Assembly: GCF_900129275.1 (NCBI RefSeq)
Contig: NZ_FQUX01000002.1
Coordinates: 127,795-191,794, forward strand
Length of the DNA stretch: 64,000 bases
Source: Arenibacter palladensis
Lineage (GTDB): Bacteria > Bacteroidota > Bacteroidia > Flavobacteriales > Flavobacteriaceae
Direction: 5' to 3'
Each line of letters begins with the position of its first letter. The stretch's first letter is position 1. The position numbers and the translations under genes were made by a program. The notes under the pieces were generated by a model, which saw only the letters and a list, made by a program, of their open reading frames with translations, searched no databases and was not told the DNA's origin. Positions 44,414 through 54,600 of this stretch are shown in pieces.

Positions 44414-44460
44414 TTTGATAAATTACCCCAATTCGTAACTACTTAGCAAGCATTTTAACA

Positions 44461-45426
44461 CTATATGTGGTTTTCCGCCAATTTAAGTCTTTCGGCTTCC
44501 CAACCATGGTCCACATATTCCCATGAAAAATCGCTTCCACTTACCCTGATTTTTACAAAGCCCTCCTTGGTGTTGTGCCTTCTACCTTTCCATCCATTCC
44601 CCGCAATAGAGCCTCCCGTTAAAAAATGAAATCGATCATTGATGAATCCGTATTCCTTCCAATGAATATGTCCTTGCAGAACCAGCTTTAAATTATGGCC
44701 TTCCAATATCTTGAATACCTCAGAAGCATTATTGACCGTTCTACTGCCTTCACTGCCGTTTAATTGGGAATAGGTGCATATCATAGGGATATGGGTGGTA
44801 ATGATAATGGGAGTGCTTTTATCCACCTTTGCAATGTCTTCCTGTAACCATGCCAACTGTTTTTCATGAAAGATGCCCTGATATCTTTTGTTTTCTGTTA
44901 CATCCAAGGAGTTCAAGGTTATAAAATGCCAGCCTTTATGATCAAAAGAGTAGTAGGTGTCTCCAAAATGTCTTTCCCACATTCCGTATTTATAATCGGG
45001 ATGGTCTTCAGATTCCGGACTTTCCTCATAGATGGCAAAAAGGTCGTGATTTCCGATACAGTTATAAACCGGCATATTAAAGCCCTTGCTCATCTCTTTA
45101 TACAGGGTAAACAGAGATTCACTCTGTTCATAATTACCACGCATGGTGTCATATACCAGGTCCCCCCCGGTAAGTACAAAATCAGGATTTAATTCATTTA
45201 CCTTGTCTATGGCCATCTGAAACCCTTTGGGTGCATTCATTTCCGGTTTAATGTGTATATCCGTTAGAAATGCAAATTCAAACGCATCCTCTTCTTCTTC
45301 TTCTATTACTTGCTTTTCTTTTGAACTTTCACAGGACAACTGTGTAAAGGGTATGGCTACAGCTGCCAAGCCCGATTGAAGCAAAAACTTTCTTCTGCCA
45401 TCTATGTCTTTCTTTTTATCCTCCAT
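44461..45426 (-). CDS. Tat-exported metallophosphoesterase lipoprotein
   Basis: Calcineurin-like phosphoesterase of 321 residues. A twin-arginine signal (GRRKFLLQSG) ends in a lipobox-like TQLSC, so it is exported folded and probably lipidated. The dinuclear-metal motifs are complete: DIHIKPE, GGDLVYD, GNHD, THIPM and GHIHW. Substrate unknown; phosphodiester and phosphomonoester are both possible. Its start follows a truncated gene fragment with a 3-base gap. The aldolase and hydroxyacid dehydrogenase genes lie upstream on the same strand. Confidence 0.9.
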   Translation of the reverse strand: MEDKKKDIDGRRKFLLQSGLAAVAIPFTQLSCESSKEKQVIEEEEEDAFEFAFLTDIHIKPEMNAPKGFQMAIDKVNELNPDFVLTGGDLVYDTMRGNYEQSESLFTLYKEMSKGFNMPVYNCIGNHDLFAIYEESPESEDHPDYKYGMWERHFGDTYYSFDHKGWHFITLNSLDVTENKRYQGIFHEKQLAWLQEDIAKVDKSTPIIITTHIPMICTYSQLNGSEGSRTVNNASEVFKILEGHNLKLVLQGHIHWKEYGFINDRFHFLTGGSIAGNGWKGRRHNTKEGFVKIRVSGSDFSWEYVDHGWEAERLKLAENHI

Positions 45427-45429
45427 GAC

Positions 45430-45605
45430 TTACTTTTTATTTAATTCATCTTGGTTTATAATCCAAATCTTGGAAACTTGGGGACCTTCCTCTCCAAGCT
45501 GATGATGTTGGCTCCACTCAAATTGAACATTTGTCCCAAAAGATCAGATGGAATAACAAAAACAAACAGAATTGAGAATATGGATAGTTTAAAAATCCTG
45601 TTCAT
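45430..45605 (-). pseudogene. Remnant of a small secreted-protein gene (start and tail in different frames)
   Basis: A start codon at 45605 opens a clean signal peptide (MNRIFKLSIFSILFVFVIP to LLGQ) that runs on to a stop at 45456 after 49 residues. A different frame of the same stretch is open to a stop at 45430 and reads QFEWSQHHQLGEEGPQ then VSKIWIINQDELNKK. That looks like the genuine C-terminus of a gene ending 3 bases before the metallophosphoesterase start. The simplest reading is a gene reduced by internal deletion. The parent family is not recognised. Confidence 0.5.
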
Positions 45606-45660
45606 ATAAATCAATTTAATAACCTAATAATCAACTTTTTAAAACACATCACCTATATTA

Positions 45661-46473
45661 TTAAATGGCCAGCTCGCTGCCTGTGGACAAATTGTGGCTA
45701 TCTCCTACCGCCTTTTTAATAATACCCATATCTTCAGCGAGTTTTTGTCTAAAAAGTCGCATATCCGAACTGTGCAATACAATATTGGCACCTTCCTTCA
45801 CCCATTTTATCTGGTATTCAGGATGGGCGGGAAAATGTATTCCTGCGGCAAGTCCTTTTGCCCTTGCCTTGTGTATTATTTCTTTAACCGTCCTCTCAAA
45901 ATCAGGGTGTTCATATTGTTCCGGTAATCCCATGTTTATGGAGAGATCGTGGGGGCCAATGACAATACCGTCCAAACCGGGAACACCAAGTAGCTCGTCC
46001 AATCTCTGTACGGCTATGCTACTCTCTATGTTTATGAAACATAAACTGTCCTGATTAAAGTTCTGCAAATAAGATTTTAGTGCCGGCAATAATTCCTCTT
46101 TCCCTGTAAGCACCTTCTGAAGTCGCTCGCCCTTTAAAGGCCTATATTTGGTAGCACCTACCATTTGCTGTACCTGAGATTCACTTTCAATATAGGGTGC
46201 AAGGACACCTACAGCCCCAGCATCTTTGGCCATACAAGCGGCATAGGGGTCAGGACTTGGTATACGGACAATGGGAGCCACACCGTGAGCACTATATACC
46301 TGACATAAAAAAGTCAGCTCCGTCCTGTCCAAGGGAACATGCTCCGTATCCAGAAAAACAAAGTCCAAACCAGTACCCTTTACCACCTTTGACCAAATGG
46401 GGGAAGTAGACAAAATACAGATCCCGTAAATATTTTGGTTGTTGCTCAACTTTTGTTTAAGGTTCAGTGCCAT
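45661..46473 (-). CDS. HpcH/HpaI aldolase family protein
   Basis: Class II pyruvate aldolase of 270 residues. The (beta/alpha)8 barrel has DTEH (His acts as base), RIPS (Arg binds pyruvate), the metal ligand in FINIESS, and GPHDLS with the second metal Asp. Members split 2-keto-3-deoxy sugar acids (GarL) or 4-hydroxy-2-oxoheptanedioate (HpaI) into pyruvate and an aldehyde. The neighbours hydroxyacid dehydrogenase and glycerate kinase favour a sugar-acid substrate giving tartronate semialdehyde or a similar C3 product; this is inference. The dehydrogenase stop lies 38 bases upstream. Confidence 0.88.
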   Translation of the reverse strand: MALNLKQKLSNNQNIYGICILSTSPIWSKVVKGTGLDFVFLDTEHVPLDRTELTFLCQVYSAHGVAPIVRIPSPDPYAACMAKDAGAVGVLAPYIESESQVQQMVGATKYRPLKGERLQKVLTGKEELLPALKSYLQNFNQDSLCFINIESSIAVQRLDELLGVPGLDGIVIGPHDLSINMGLPEQYEHPDFERTVKEIIHKARAKGLAAGIHFPAHPEYQIKWVKEGANIVLHSSDMRLFRQKLAEDMGIIKKAVGDSHNLSTGSELAI

Positions 46474-46511
46474 TGGTTGGTATTTAACGTTCCCTGAAAA
46501 AGATTATAAGA

Positions 46512-47477
46512 TTAATTATTTACCACATTGATCGGATTTCCCTTTATAAAAGCTTCTAAATTTTCTTGGGCCGTACTCAACAATCTATTCCTAGCCTCTT
46601 TTGAGGCCCATGCGATGTGAGGTGTGATGATACAATTATTAGCCTTTAATAATGGATTATCCCTATCTATAGGCTCTTTGGATACAACATCTATGGCCGC
46701 ACCAGCTAATTTTTCATTGTCCAGAGCTTCCTTCAAATCTTGCTCTTCGATCAATTGTCCACGCGATGTATTAATAATCATGGCGCCCTCCTTCATTTTG
46801 GCAATATTGGAAGCACTTATAATACCTTCGGTTTCCGGGGTAAGCGGACAATGTAAGCTTATCACATCCGATTTGGCCAAGAGCTCTTCCAAATCTACCT
46901 GTTTACAAGTGTCGCTTTCCAATTCAGGTTTCCTTCTACTCCCTGAAGTTAAAATATTCATCCCAAATGCCTGGGCCAATTTGGCGGTAGCTTGCCCAAT
47001 TCTGCCATAACCAATAATACCCATGGTTTTGCCGTCCAATTCTATTAGTGGGTAGTTCCAAAAACAAAAGTCCTTGCTTTTGGACCATTCCCCATCTTTA
47101 ACGGCACGATTGTGTTCTCCTACATGATGGCACATTTCCAATAGTAGGGCCATAGTCATCTGTGCCACGGCAGTCGTTCCGTAGCCAGGTACATTGGTGA
47201 CCACAATACCTAATTCTTTGGCGGCATCCACATCCACGACATTGTAGCCTGTGGCCAACACCCCGATGTATTTTAGTGAAGATACTTTATTCAAAACTTC
47301 TTTTGGAAGAGGTGTCTTGTTTGTAAATATTATCTCCGCATCTCCAATAGCTTCAATAATTTTATTGTTCTCATATTCAGTTCGATCATAGATGGTAAGT
47401 TCTCCAAATTTTTTAAGGTTCTCCCAACTAAGATCTCCTGGGTTTAAAGTGTATCCGTCTAGAATAACAATTTTCAT
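46512..47477 (-). CDS. D-2-hydroxyacid dehydrogenase (glycerate dehydrogenase/hydroxypyruvate reductase-like)
   Basis: NAD(P)-dependent dehydrogenase of 321 residues. The nucleotide fold has GYGRIGQATA, and the catalytic Arg, Glu and His are in TSRGQLI, VSKEPI and PHIAWAS. The closest functional group is glycerate dehydrogenase/hydroxypyruvate reductase (HprA-like). With the aldolase next to it and a glycerate kinase across the divergent region, reduction of a C3 keto or semialdehyde acid to D-glycerate is the likely role. It is the first gene of the leftward unit. Confidence 0.88.
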   Translation of the reverse strand: MKIVILDGYTLNPGDLSWENLKKFGELTIYDRTEYENNKIIEAIGDAEIIFTNKTPLPKEVLNKVSSLKYIGVLATGYNVVDVDAAKELGIVVTNVPGYGTTAVAQMTMALLLEMCHHVGEHNRAVKDGEWSKSKDFCFWNYPLIELDGKTMGIIGYGRIGQATAKLAQAFGMNILTSGSRRKPELESDTCKQVDLEELLAKSDVISLHCPLTPETEGIISASNIAKMKEGAMIINTSRGQLIEEQDLKEALDNEKLAGAAIDVVSKEPIDRDNPLLKANNCIITPHIAWASKEARNRLLSTAQENLEAFIKGNPINVVNN

Positions 47478-48145
47478 ATTTTATGGTCTAATTAATTTAT
47501 AGGTAATTAAACGTCACAGAAATGGCTCCAGGGTTTTTCATAAAACTTTAATTTCCGATGAAAAGTAATTTATACCTTCTTCAAACAGCCATTTTTTTAT
47601 ATAAACCATACATTTAAGTTAACAACAACAAACATCTGGTTATTAATTAGTTTAGAATATTTTTTTTAGACAAGCAGAACAGTACTTACAAGGTCCTCCT
47701 ACACTTATCCATTAAACAATGAAACCAGGGCTGAAGATGATATAAGTACGGGCAGCACTAACTTCAATCCTTGTTCCGTCTTATCCCAATTTTATCAATC
47801 CAACAAAATTTACCTTAGAGTACTTGACGTTTCTTACAAATATAAAAGATATCATTAGGGTTTACTAGCCTATATTTTATCGAATTCAGATTAAATATTG
47901 ACATTCCCAATATATAATCGATGTTCATATGCACGCTACTAGGTTTTATCCATTCGGCAAATCCAATAGGAATAACACTTTACATGATTGAATTACAGCA
48001 AAATGATTAATTTCCTGTCGAATAAGGTATCCATTCTAAATCTATTATTGTTATTTACAGAGAAAAGGATAATTTTTTTAATCTGTTTTTATGATATTAG
48101 AGGAATATTCATAACCATATAACCAACCTAAACCAGAGTTAAGCT
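47478..48145. other. 668-bp divergent control region of the catabolic island
   Basis: Spacer between two divergent units, the longest gene-free stretch in the window. It is AT-rich. On the minus strand an open stretch without a start (47979 down to a stop at 47815) reads GFAEWIKPSSVHMNIDYIL and could be the tail of a lost gene. No transcription-factor gene lies here, so control must come from elsewhere. No clear operator palindrome or terminator was found. Confidence 0.45.
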
Positions 48146-48964
48146 ATGAAAAAGCTTGTCATTTATATTTTTTTGGCAGTATTGCCCTTTTACGCCAGTG
48201 CCCAGGCCATTAATTATAAGACCATAGAAAATGTATACTACTACGATTCCCAAACAGCAGATCAGACTTCATACATGAAAGAAAAGAGTCTTTTGGATAT
48301 ATATTATCCGGAAGGGGACAACAAAGTTCCAGTGGTTATCTGGTTCCATGGAGGAGGTTTAACTGCCGGCCAAAAGGAAATTCCATTGGCTTTAAAAAAT
48401 AAAGGATTTTGTGTAGTTGGGGTAGGGTATAGGCTTTCACCAAAAATAGAGGCCGAAACCTGTATTGCCGATGCTGCTGCAGCCATTGCTTGGGTATTTA
48501 AGAATATTGGTCGTTATAACGGCGATTCAAGTCGGATATTTGTTTCCGGACATTCAGCAGGGGGTTATTTGGCCTTAATGGCCATTATGGATAAAAGCTG
48601 GCTAAAAAAATACAATTTGGATTCGGATCTGATTGCGGGACTAATACCATTTAGTGGGCATACCATTACCCATTTTACTATAAGAAAGGAACAGGGTATT
48701 CCTGGGGAACAACCTATAATTGATAAGCTAGCGCCCTTGTACCATGTAAGAAAAAATGCGCCACCTACCTTATTGATTACCGGGGATAGGGAAAAAGAGA
48801 TGCTGGGACGTTATGAGGAGAATGCCTATTTTTATAGGATGATGAAAGTTGCCGGCCATCAGGACATTACCCTATACGAAATGGACGGTTATGGACACAA
48901 TATGACCGAACCTGCCTTTCCGTTATTGGTTGATTTTGTAAAAGTGAAAGCGAATGTGGAGTAG
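48146..48964 (+). CDS. Secreted alpha/beta hydrolase (esterase/lipase, BD-FAE-like)
   Basis: Exported esterase of 272 residues with a signal peptide ending YASAQ. The oxyanion HGGG (WFHGGGL, near 67-70) and nucleophile elbow GHSAGG (Ser near 137) mark the hormone-sensitive-lipase/BD-FAE branch. DGYGHN gives the His and TGDREKE a likely Asp. Such enzymes remove acyl or feruloyl groups from polysaccharides or small esters, which would fit a catabolic island. It is the first gene of the rightward unit. Confidence 0.88.
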   Translation: MKKLVIYIFLAVLPFYASAQAINYKTIENVYYYDSQTADQTSYMKEKSLLDIYYPEGDNKVPVVIWFHGGGLTAGQKEIPLALKNKGFCVVGVGYRLSPKIEAETCIADAAAAIAWVFKNIGRYNGDSSRIFVSGHSAGGYLALMAIMDKSWLKKYNLDSDLIAGLIPFSGHTITHFTIRKEQGIPGEQPIIDKLAPLYHVRKNAPPTLLITGDREKEMLGRYEENAYFYRMMKVAGHQDITLYEMDGYGHNMTEPAFPLLVDFVKVKANVE

Positions 48965-49074
48965 AAAGAATTCATCTTTTTAAAAGGGATATAATTTTTC
49001 TCATGCCAATATTTTGTACATTATTCCCTTGTATTTATGAATTAAAAAAATAACCCGGAGCCAATCAAACTATA

Positions 49075-50214
49075 ATGAAAATCGTAATTGCCCCCGATTC
49101 TTTTAAGGAATGTCTATCAGCACAGGAAGTGGCCAGCCATATTGCCTCAGGAATTCGGAATATAGTCCCTAATGCTGAAATCTACGAAATCCCTATATCG
49201 GATGGTGGTGAAGGTGTACTTGAAGCGCTTATAAATGGGGTGGGGGGCCGTAGAATATCAGTTTCAGTAATGGATCCCCTTATGCGTCAAATAAAGGCCG
49301 AATACGGTATTTTAAAGGATGAAAAAACAGCTGTTATCGAGATGGCCAAAGCCTCTGGATTGGAATTGCTCAAGGAACATGAAAAAAATCCTTTATTGAC
49401 TACAACCTTTGGTACTGGACAATTGATCAAGGATGCATTAGATAAGGGTTGTACTAAAATCATTATCGGTATTGGAGGGAGTGCTACCAATGACGGTGGT
49501 GCAGGGATGGTCAGGGCGTTGGGAGCTAAATTCTTGGATGATAAGGGAGAAGAAATCCCAGAGGGAGGTGGAGGCTTGGAAAGATTGAAGACCCTAGATC
49601 TGTCCAATTTTGATAAAAGAATTCAAAATTGCGAGGTAGTAGTTGCCTGTGATGTATCCAATCCCCTTACCGGGGAAAAAGGCGCTTCCATGGTTTATGG
49701 TGGCCAAAAAGGTGGTAGTAAGCAAGATTTGGAATTCTTGGATAGTAACCTTGCCCATTATGCCAATAGGATTAAGGCCAACCTTGGTATCGACATCTCC
49801 CACATTCCAGGGGCAGGGGCAGCAGGTGGTACTGGCGCGGGTTTAATGGCCTTTTTGGAGGGAAAACTGGTAAATGGAATAGAATTAATTCTGCAGACCA
49901 TTAAAATAGAAGAATTTATAAAACAAGCCGACCTAGTCTTTACCGGCGAAGGTAAGATAGATGGGCAGACCCTGCATGGCAAAACTATTTCAGGAATTGC
50001 GGCAATGTCAAAAAAGCACAAAGTACCTGTAATCGTAATTACTGGAAAAATAGGGGACGGAATTGAAGAAATATACAATCTAGGCGTCAATGCCGTGTTT
50101 TCCATAGTAAATCAGCCTATGGAGTTAAGACAGGCTATGGACCAAGCCCCGGAGTTAATTAGGAATTGTTCTAAAAATATAATGGCCGCGATTATGTGCA
50201 CCAACAAGAATTAA
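49075..50214 (+). CDS. Glycerate kinase
   Basis: Cytoplasmic glycerate kinase of the GarK/GlxK type (379 residues), phosphorylating D-glycerate to 2-phosphoglycerate. Hallmarks: MKIVIAPDSFKECLSA at the start, ISDGGEGVLEAL, the glycine-rich GIGGSATNDGGAGM, and VFTGEGKIDGQT near the end. It links glycerate to lower glycolysis and pairs functionally with the aldolase and hydroxyacid dehydrogenase on the opposite strand. It lies 110 bases after the esterase. Confidence 0.94.
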   Translation: MKIVIAPDSFKECLSAQEVASHIASGIRNIVPNAEIYEIPISDGGEGVLEALINGVGGRRISVSVMDPLMRQIKAEYGILKDEKTAVIEMAKASGLELLKEHEKNPLLTTTFGTGQLIKDALDKGCTKIIIGIGGSATNDGGAGMVRALGAKFLDDKGEEIPEGGGGLERLKTLDLSNFDKRIQNCEVVVACDVSNPLTGEKGASMVYGGQKGGSKQDLEFLDSNLAHYANRIKANLGIDISHIPGAGAAGGTGAGLMAFLEGKLVNGIELILQTIKIEEFIKQADLVFTGEGKIDGQTLHGKTISGIAAMSKKHKVPVIVITGKIGDGIEEIYNLGVNAVFSIVNQPMELRQAMDQAPELIRNCSKNIMAAIMCTNKN

Positions 50215-50255
50215 TATCAAAATATTTATAAAAAAAGTAATTAAATAAAACAATT

Positions 50256-51116
50256 ATGCCGAATCCATGGACGGGGAAAGGAAACCCCTACACAAAACAA
50301 GAAGTTAGAGATAGATTACAAGCAGTAGTAAATCAAAAAAAAGCCATTATTGCGGCCGGTGCCGGAACCGGGATCAGTGCCAAATTCATAGAGAAAGGTG
50401 GCGCGGATTTAATAATAATTTACAACTCGGGCAGGTTTAGAATGTCCGGACACGGTTCCACTGCCGGTATGATGGCCTATGGGGATGCCAACGCCGTGGC
50501 CATGGAGATCGGCGAGTTCGAAGTTTTGCCCGTAGTGGAGGAAATTCCCGTTATCTGCGGTGTGCACGGAAGCGACCCACGAAGAAGGATGTGGCATTTC
50601 TTGGGAAAAGTAAAGGATATGGGATTCTCAGGGGTAAATAACTTCCCAACACATTCCATAATCGATGGCCATTTTAGAAATGTCCTTGAAGAAACCGGAA
50701 TGAGTTTTCAAAAAGAAGTGGATATGGTGGATCTGGCTACCAAAATGGACTTGTTTTCCATTGTATATGTGGGCAAACCGGAAGAGGCCGTACAAATGGC
50801 CGATGTGGGTGCCGATGCCATTATTGCCCATGTAGGAACAACCGTCGGGGGATCCATTGGGGTTACCAGTGCCACCGCCTCCATGGACGATGCGTTGGAG
50901 CGTACACAAAAAATTGTGGATGCCGTAAAGAAGGCCAATCCGAATGCATTTTTATTGGCCCACGGCGGACCGATCAATACTCCAGCCGATGTAAAATACG
51001 TGATAGAACATTGCAACGGCCTGCACGGCTTTGTGGGGGCATCGTCCTTGGAAAGAATGGGCATAGAACAATCCTTGACCAATTTGACCAAGGAATTCAA
51101 GGCATTGACCCTATAG
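50256..51116 (+). CDS. Phosphoenolpyruvate hydrolase family protein (TIM-barrel)
   Basis: TIM-barrel protein of 286 residues of the PEP-hydrolase/TIM-barrel signal transduction family. Landmarks are AAGAGTGISAKFIEKGGAD, YNSGRFRMSGHGS, GVHGSDPRR, GVNNFPTHSIIDG, and the phosphate-binding-like GTTVGGSIGV and HGGPINTP. In other organisms the gene often stands with UPF0261/Tm-1-like genes; here glycerate kinase stands in front and a cupin behind. The activity is inferred from a few family members. The stop codon is 7 bases from the cupin start, so they are cotranscribed. Confidence 0.85.
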   Translation: MPNPWTGKGNPYTKQEVRDRLQAVVNQKKAIIAAGAGTGISAKFIEKGGADLIIIYNSGRFRMSGHGSTAGMMAYGDANAVAMEIGEFEVLPVVEEIPVICGVHGSDPRRRMWHFLGKVKDMGFSGVNNFPTHSIIDGHFRNVLEETGMSFQKEVDMVDLATKMDLFSIVYVGKPEEAVQMADVGADAIIAHVGTTVGGSIGVTSATASMDDALERTQKIVDAVKKANPNAFLLAHGGPINTPADVKYVIEHCNGLHGFVGASSLERMGIEQSLTNLTKEFKALTL

Positions 51117-51123
51117 CTCGAGT

Positions 51124-51534
51124 ATGGAAAGGAATTGGAAATTTGTCAAGGAAAAAGACCAAATGTTCGAAAAGGCCTTTGGTCGGGACCATCATTGGCA
51201 TTATCATCCCGAGACCATAAAACAGGCCGACTCCTATATGGTAAAGGTGGTGATGCCGGAAGGCGGCGGACACAACTTTCACGTTCATCCCGAAATGCAT
51301 GAAATTCTTTATGTACTCAAGGGTACGGCCGAACAATGGATAGAGGATGAGATGCAGCTATTGGAGGAGGGTGACTCGGTCTATATCGGTGCCAATGTTG
51401 CCCATGGCACTTTTAACGCTGGAGAGGGGGAATTGGAATTTTTGGCCATCCTGTCACCTCCAGAGGGTTGGGAAGCCGGCACCGTGGATGTAAGCGAAAA
51501 TACACCTTATTCGGAATATCGACCACGGATTTGA
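51124..51534 (+). CDS. Cupin domain protein
   Basis: Single-domain cupin of 136 residues. Motif 1, GGGHNFHVHPEMHEILYVLKG, read here in two halves GGGHNFHVHPE and MHEILYVLKG, gives His-x-His and Glu; motif 2, GDSVYIGANVAHGTFN, gives the last His. Four metal ligands are therefore present. Such proteins may be isomerases, dioxygenases or sensors for sugar acids. Coupling to the PEP-hydrolase-family gene suggests a step in the same pathway. Confidence 0.88.
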   Translation: MERNWKFVKEKDQMFEKAFGRDHHWHYHPETIKQADSYMVKVVMPEGGGHNFHVHPEMHEILYVLKGTAEQWIEDEMQLLEEGDSVYIGANVAHGTFNAGEGELEFLAILSPPEGWEAGTVDVSENTPYSEYRPRI

Positions 51535-51613
51535 TAGAGTATTACATTCTTTGTTACGATAAACCATGGACTCATAAATATCCCTACTGAACAATAAAAA
51601 TAAAATGTAAAAA

Positions 51614-54600
51614 ATGAAAAATATAACCGCTTATCTTTCAATGCTATTATGTGGAATGGCACTTTTATCCAGCTGTTCAGGGGAAAAAGAGCCGCCCCCT
51701 CCACTGACCTATACGGGAGAGAACCCAAGGGTCCAGAATCCTTTAAGTCCGGAGGATTCCCAAAAGCATATCCAACTTCCGGAAGGATTTAAAGCGGAGC
51801 TATATGCCGCTGAGCCCAATATTATCAACCCAATAGCCTTTACCTGGGACGAAAGGGGCAGACTTTGGGTGGTACAATCCAAGGACTATCCTCACGGACT
51901 GGCCAACGATGTTGGAGGTGATAGGATCACTATTTGCGAGGATACTAATGGGGATGGCAGGGCCGATAAATTTACGGATTACGCCACCGAGCAAAATCTA
52001 ACAACGGGAATCACCTTGGTAAAAGGCGGGGCCATTGTTTCCCAAGCTCCCAATATGGTCTTTTTGGAAGACACCGATGGGGACGACAAGATGGACAAAA
52101 GCACTGTGCTGTTCAATGGTTTCGGAACCTGGGACACCCATGCAGGGCCATCCAACCTGCGCTATGGGCTGGATAACATGATCTGGGGTTCCGTTGGGTA
52201 TTCAGGGTTTGAAAATCAGTTTCAGGGAAAACCGATAGAATTTAAGATGGGCGTTTACAAATTTGCCAAGGATGGTTCCTATTTTGAACCGGTGGGCCAA
52301 TTCAACAACAATACCTGGGGACTTGGTTTTAACGAGAATTTTGAAATATTTGGATCTACCGCCAACAACAACCACTGTTGTTATGTAGGGATTCCTTTGA
52401 AACACTATGAGTATTTAAAAAAAATGCCTTCCTGGGCGGTCAATGCCGATTTTATCCAAGGTCACTATGAAATTAGTCCAGTAGATACCATTCCCCTACA
52501 GCAAGTAGATGTACGAGGAGGGTATACGGCCGCTGCCGGTGCCAATTTCTATACCGCGCGAAACTATCCGGAAGAATATAGAAATCAAATGTATGTTTGT
52601 GAGCCTACCGGACATCTGGTGCATATTGCCAAAATAGTCAATGATGGGGCAGGGTACAAGGAGGTCGATGGCGGCAATATTTTTGCCAGTACCGATGCAT
52701 GGACCGCACCGGTCTTTGCAGAAACCGGACCCGATGGAAATTTATGGGTGGCGGATTGGTACAATCCCGTAATCCAGCACAACCCTGACAAACGGGGAAT
52801 GGACAACCAGATCTGGAACGCGGACAAGGGAGAAGGCAACGCCCATAATAATCCATTGCGCGATTATGGACACGGTAGGATCTACGTTATTACCCATGAA
52901 GATGCTGATGATTCGGAGATCACTTCCTTAAATCCGGAGGATGACAAAGAACTACTAAAAGCCCTAAAAAGCGATAATATGTTCTGGAGAACTACGGCTC
53001 AACGTTTGATTGTGGAGAATAAGAAAGTATCGCTTATCCCGGATTTGATCAAATTGGCGGGTGACAATAACAATATTGATCAAAGTGGACTGAATGCCGG
53101 TGCCCTGCACGCCCTATGGACTTTAAAAGGCCTGGGCGCACTCAATGGTTCCAATGCACAAGCCAACGAGGTGGTCCAGAAAGCATTGACCAATAGTTCC
53201 TATGGCGTAAAACGAGCTGCACTGGCTTTGTTGCCTGCTACCAAAGAAAGTAGTGAAATCTTGGCGCAATCCGGCCTGTTAAGTAGTCCGGACCCGCAGA
53301 TCAAGCTTGCCGCGGTATTGCGTGCAGGGGAATTACCGGAATCCAACGCACTCTACACCGAAATAGAAAAATTATCCAAAGACGATGTCATCACCTCGGA
53401 CAAATGGCTCAATGCCGCATTAAAAATCTATTTCAGGGAATTGAACTTCCAGGAGGTAGACCCATCTACAGTAGTCATGATAGTACCCTCGGCCGAAGAA
53501 AAAAAATCTACATGGAAATATACTACCGACAAGCCTTCCGATAACTGGACGAAATTGGAATTCGATGATTCCGATTGGAAAAAAGGAGCAGCCAAGTTTG
53601 GAGGTAATAACATGAAACAGGTGAACACCCTTTGGAGCAGCTCTGATATTTGGATGCGACAAGAAGTGATCATTGCTGATGAAATATCGGAACCTGTAAT
53701 CAAAATAGCCCATGACGACGATTATGAAGTTTTTGTAAATGGTCAACTTTTGATATCGGAAGCGGGTTCCAGCGAGACTTACAAGTATATAAAGCTCGAT
53801 AGCGACAAAGGTGATCTGTTTAAACAAGGAAAGAACCTAATTGCTGTCCACTGTGTGAATACCGGTGGAAATCAACACATTGACATGGGCATTGGCAAGG
53901 TAGGCAAGATAAAGGCCGATGTAACCTTTGTCCTCAATACCGTAAATCAGGAGATGGCCTTTGATAAAAAGACACTTCATGCCACAGCGGGTCAGACCGT
54001 AGAGATCGTCTTGAACAATAAAGATCAAATGTCCCATAACTTAGTGGTCATCCAACCTGGCAGTTTGGATACTTTTGGGGCCATGGTAGATGGGTTCCTA
54101 AAGAATCCTGAAGCGGAAAAAATGGGCTATGTGCCCAAATCGAGATATGTACTTGGAGCAACGGATATGTTGACCCCGGGCGTAACAGGGTCTGTAGTGT
54201 TCAAACTTCCGGATACTCCCGGTATATATCCCTATGTCTGTACTTTTCCCGGGCATTGGCGAATGATGCAAGGGGTGATCATAGTAACGGCCCCGGGATC
54301 CTATATTTCCGAGAATAAGGAAGCCCTAAAAATAGCTGCAATGGGCGGGGGCGGTTCCCATGACTTCCTAAAGTTTTTTGGCATCACGGATGGAAAGATT
54401 CTCAGTGAAGGTGGCAAGAACACGTTTATGTACACGGAAAATTCAATGGAATTGGGAACCTTGCTCCCGACGACTGATGTACTGGTATTGAGCAACAACA
54501 AACCTTTGGACAAAATTACCAGAAATGCCATTATGTCCCGTGTAAACGAGGGGAAAATGAATATGCTTATCTACCATCCAAGTACTTGGTACAATTGGGA

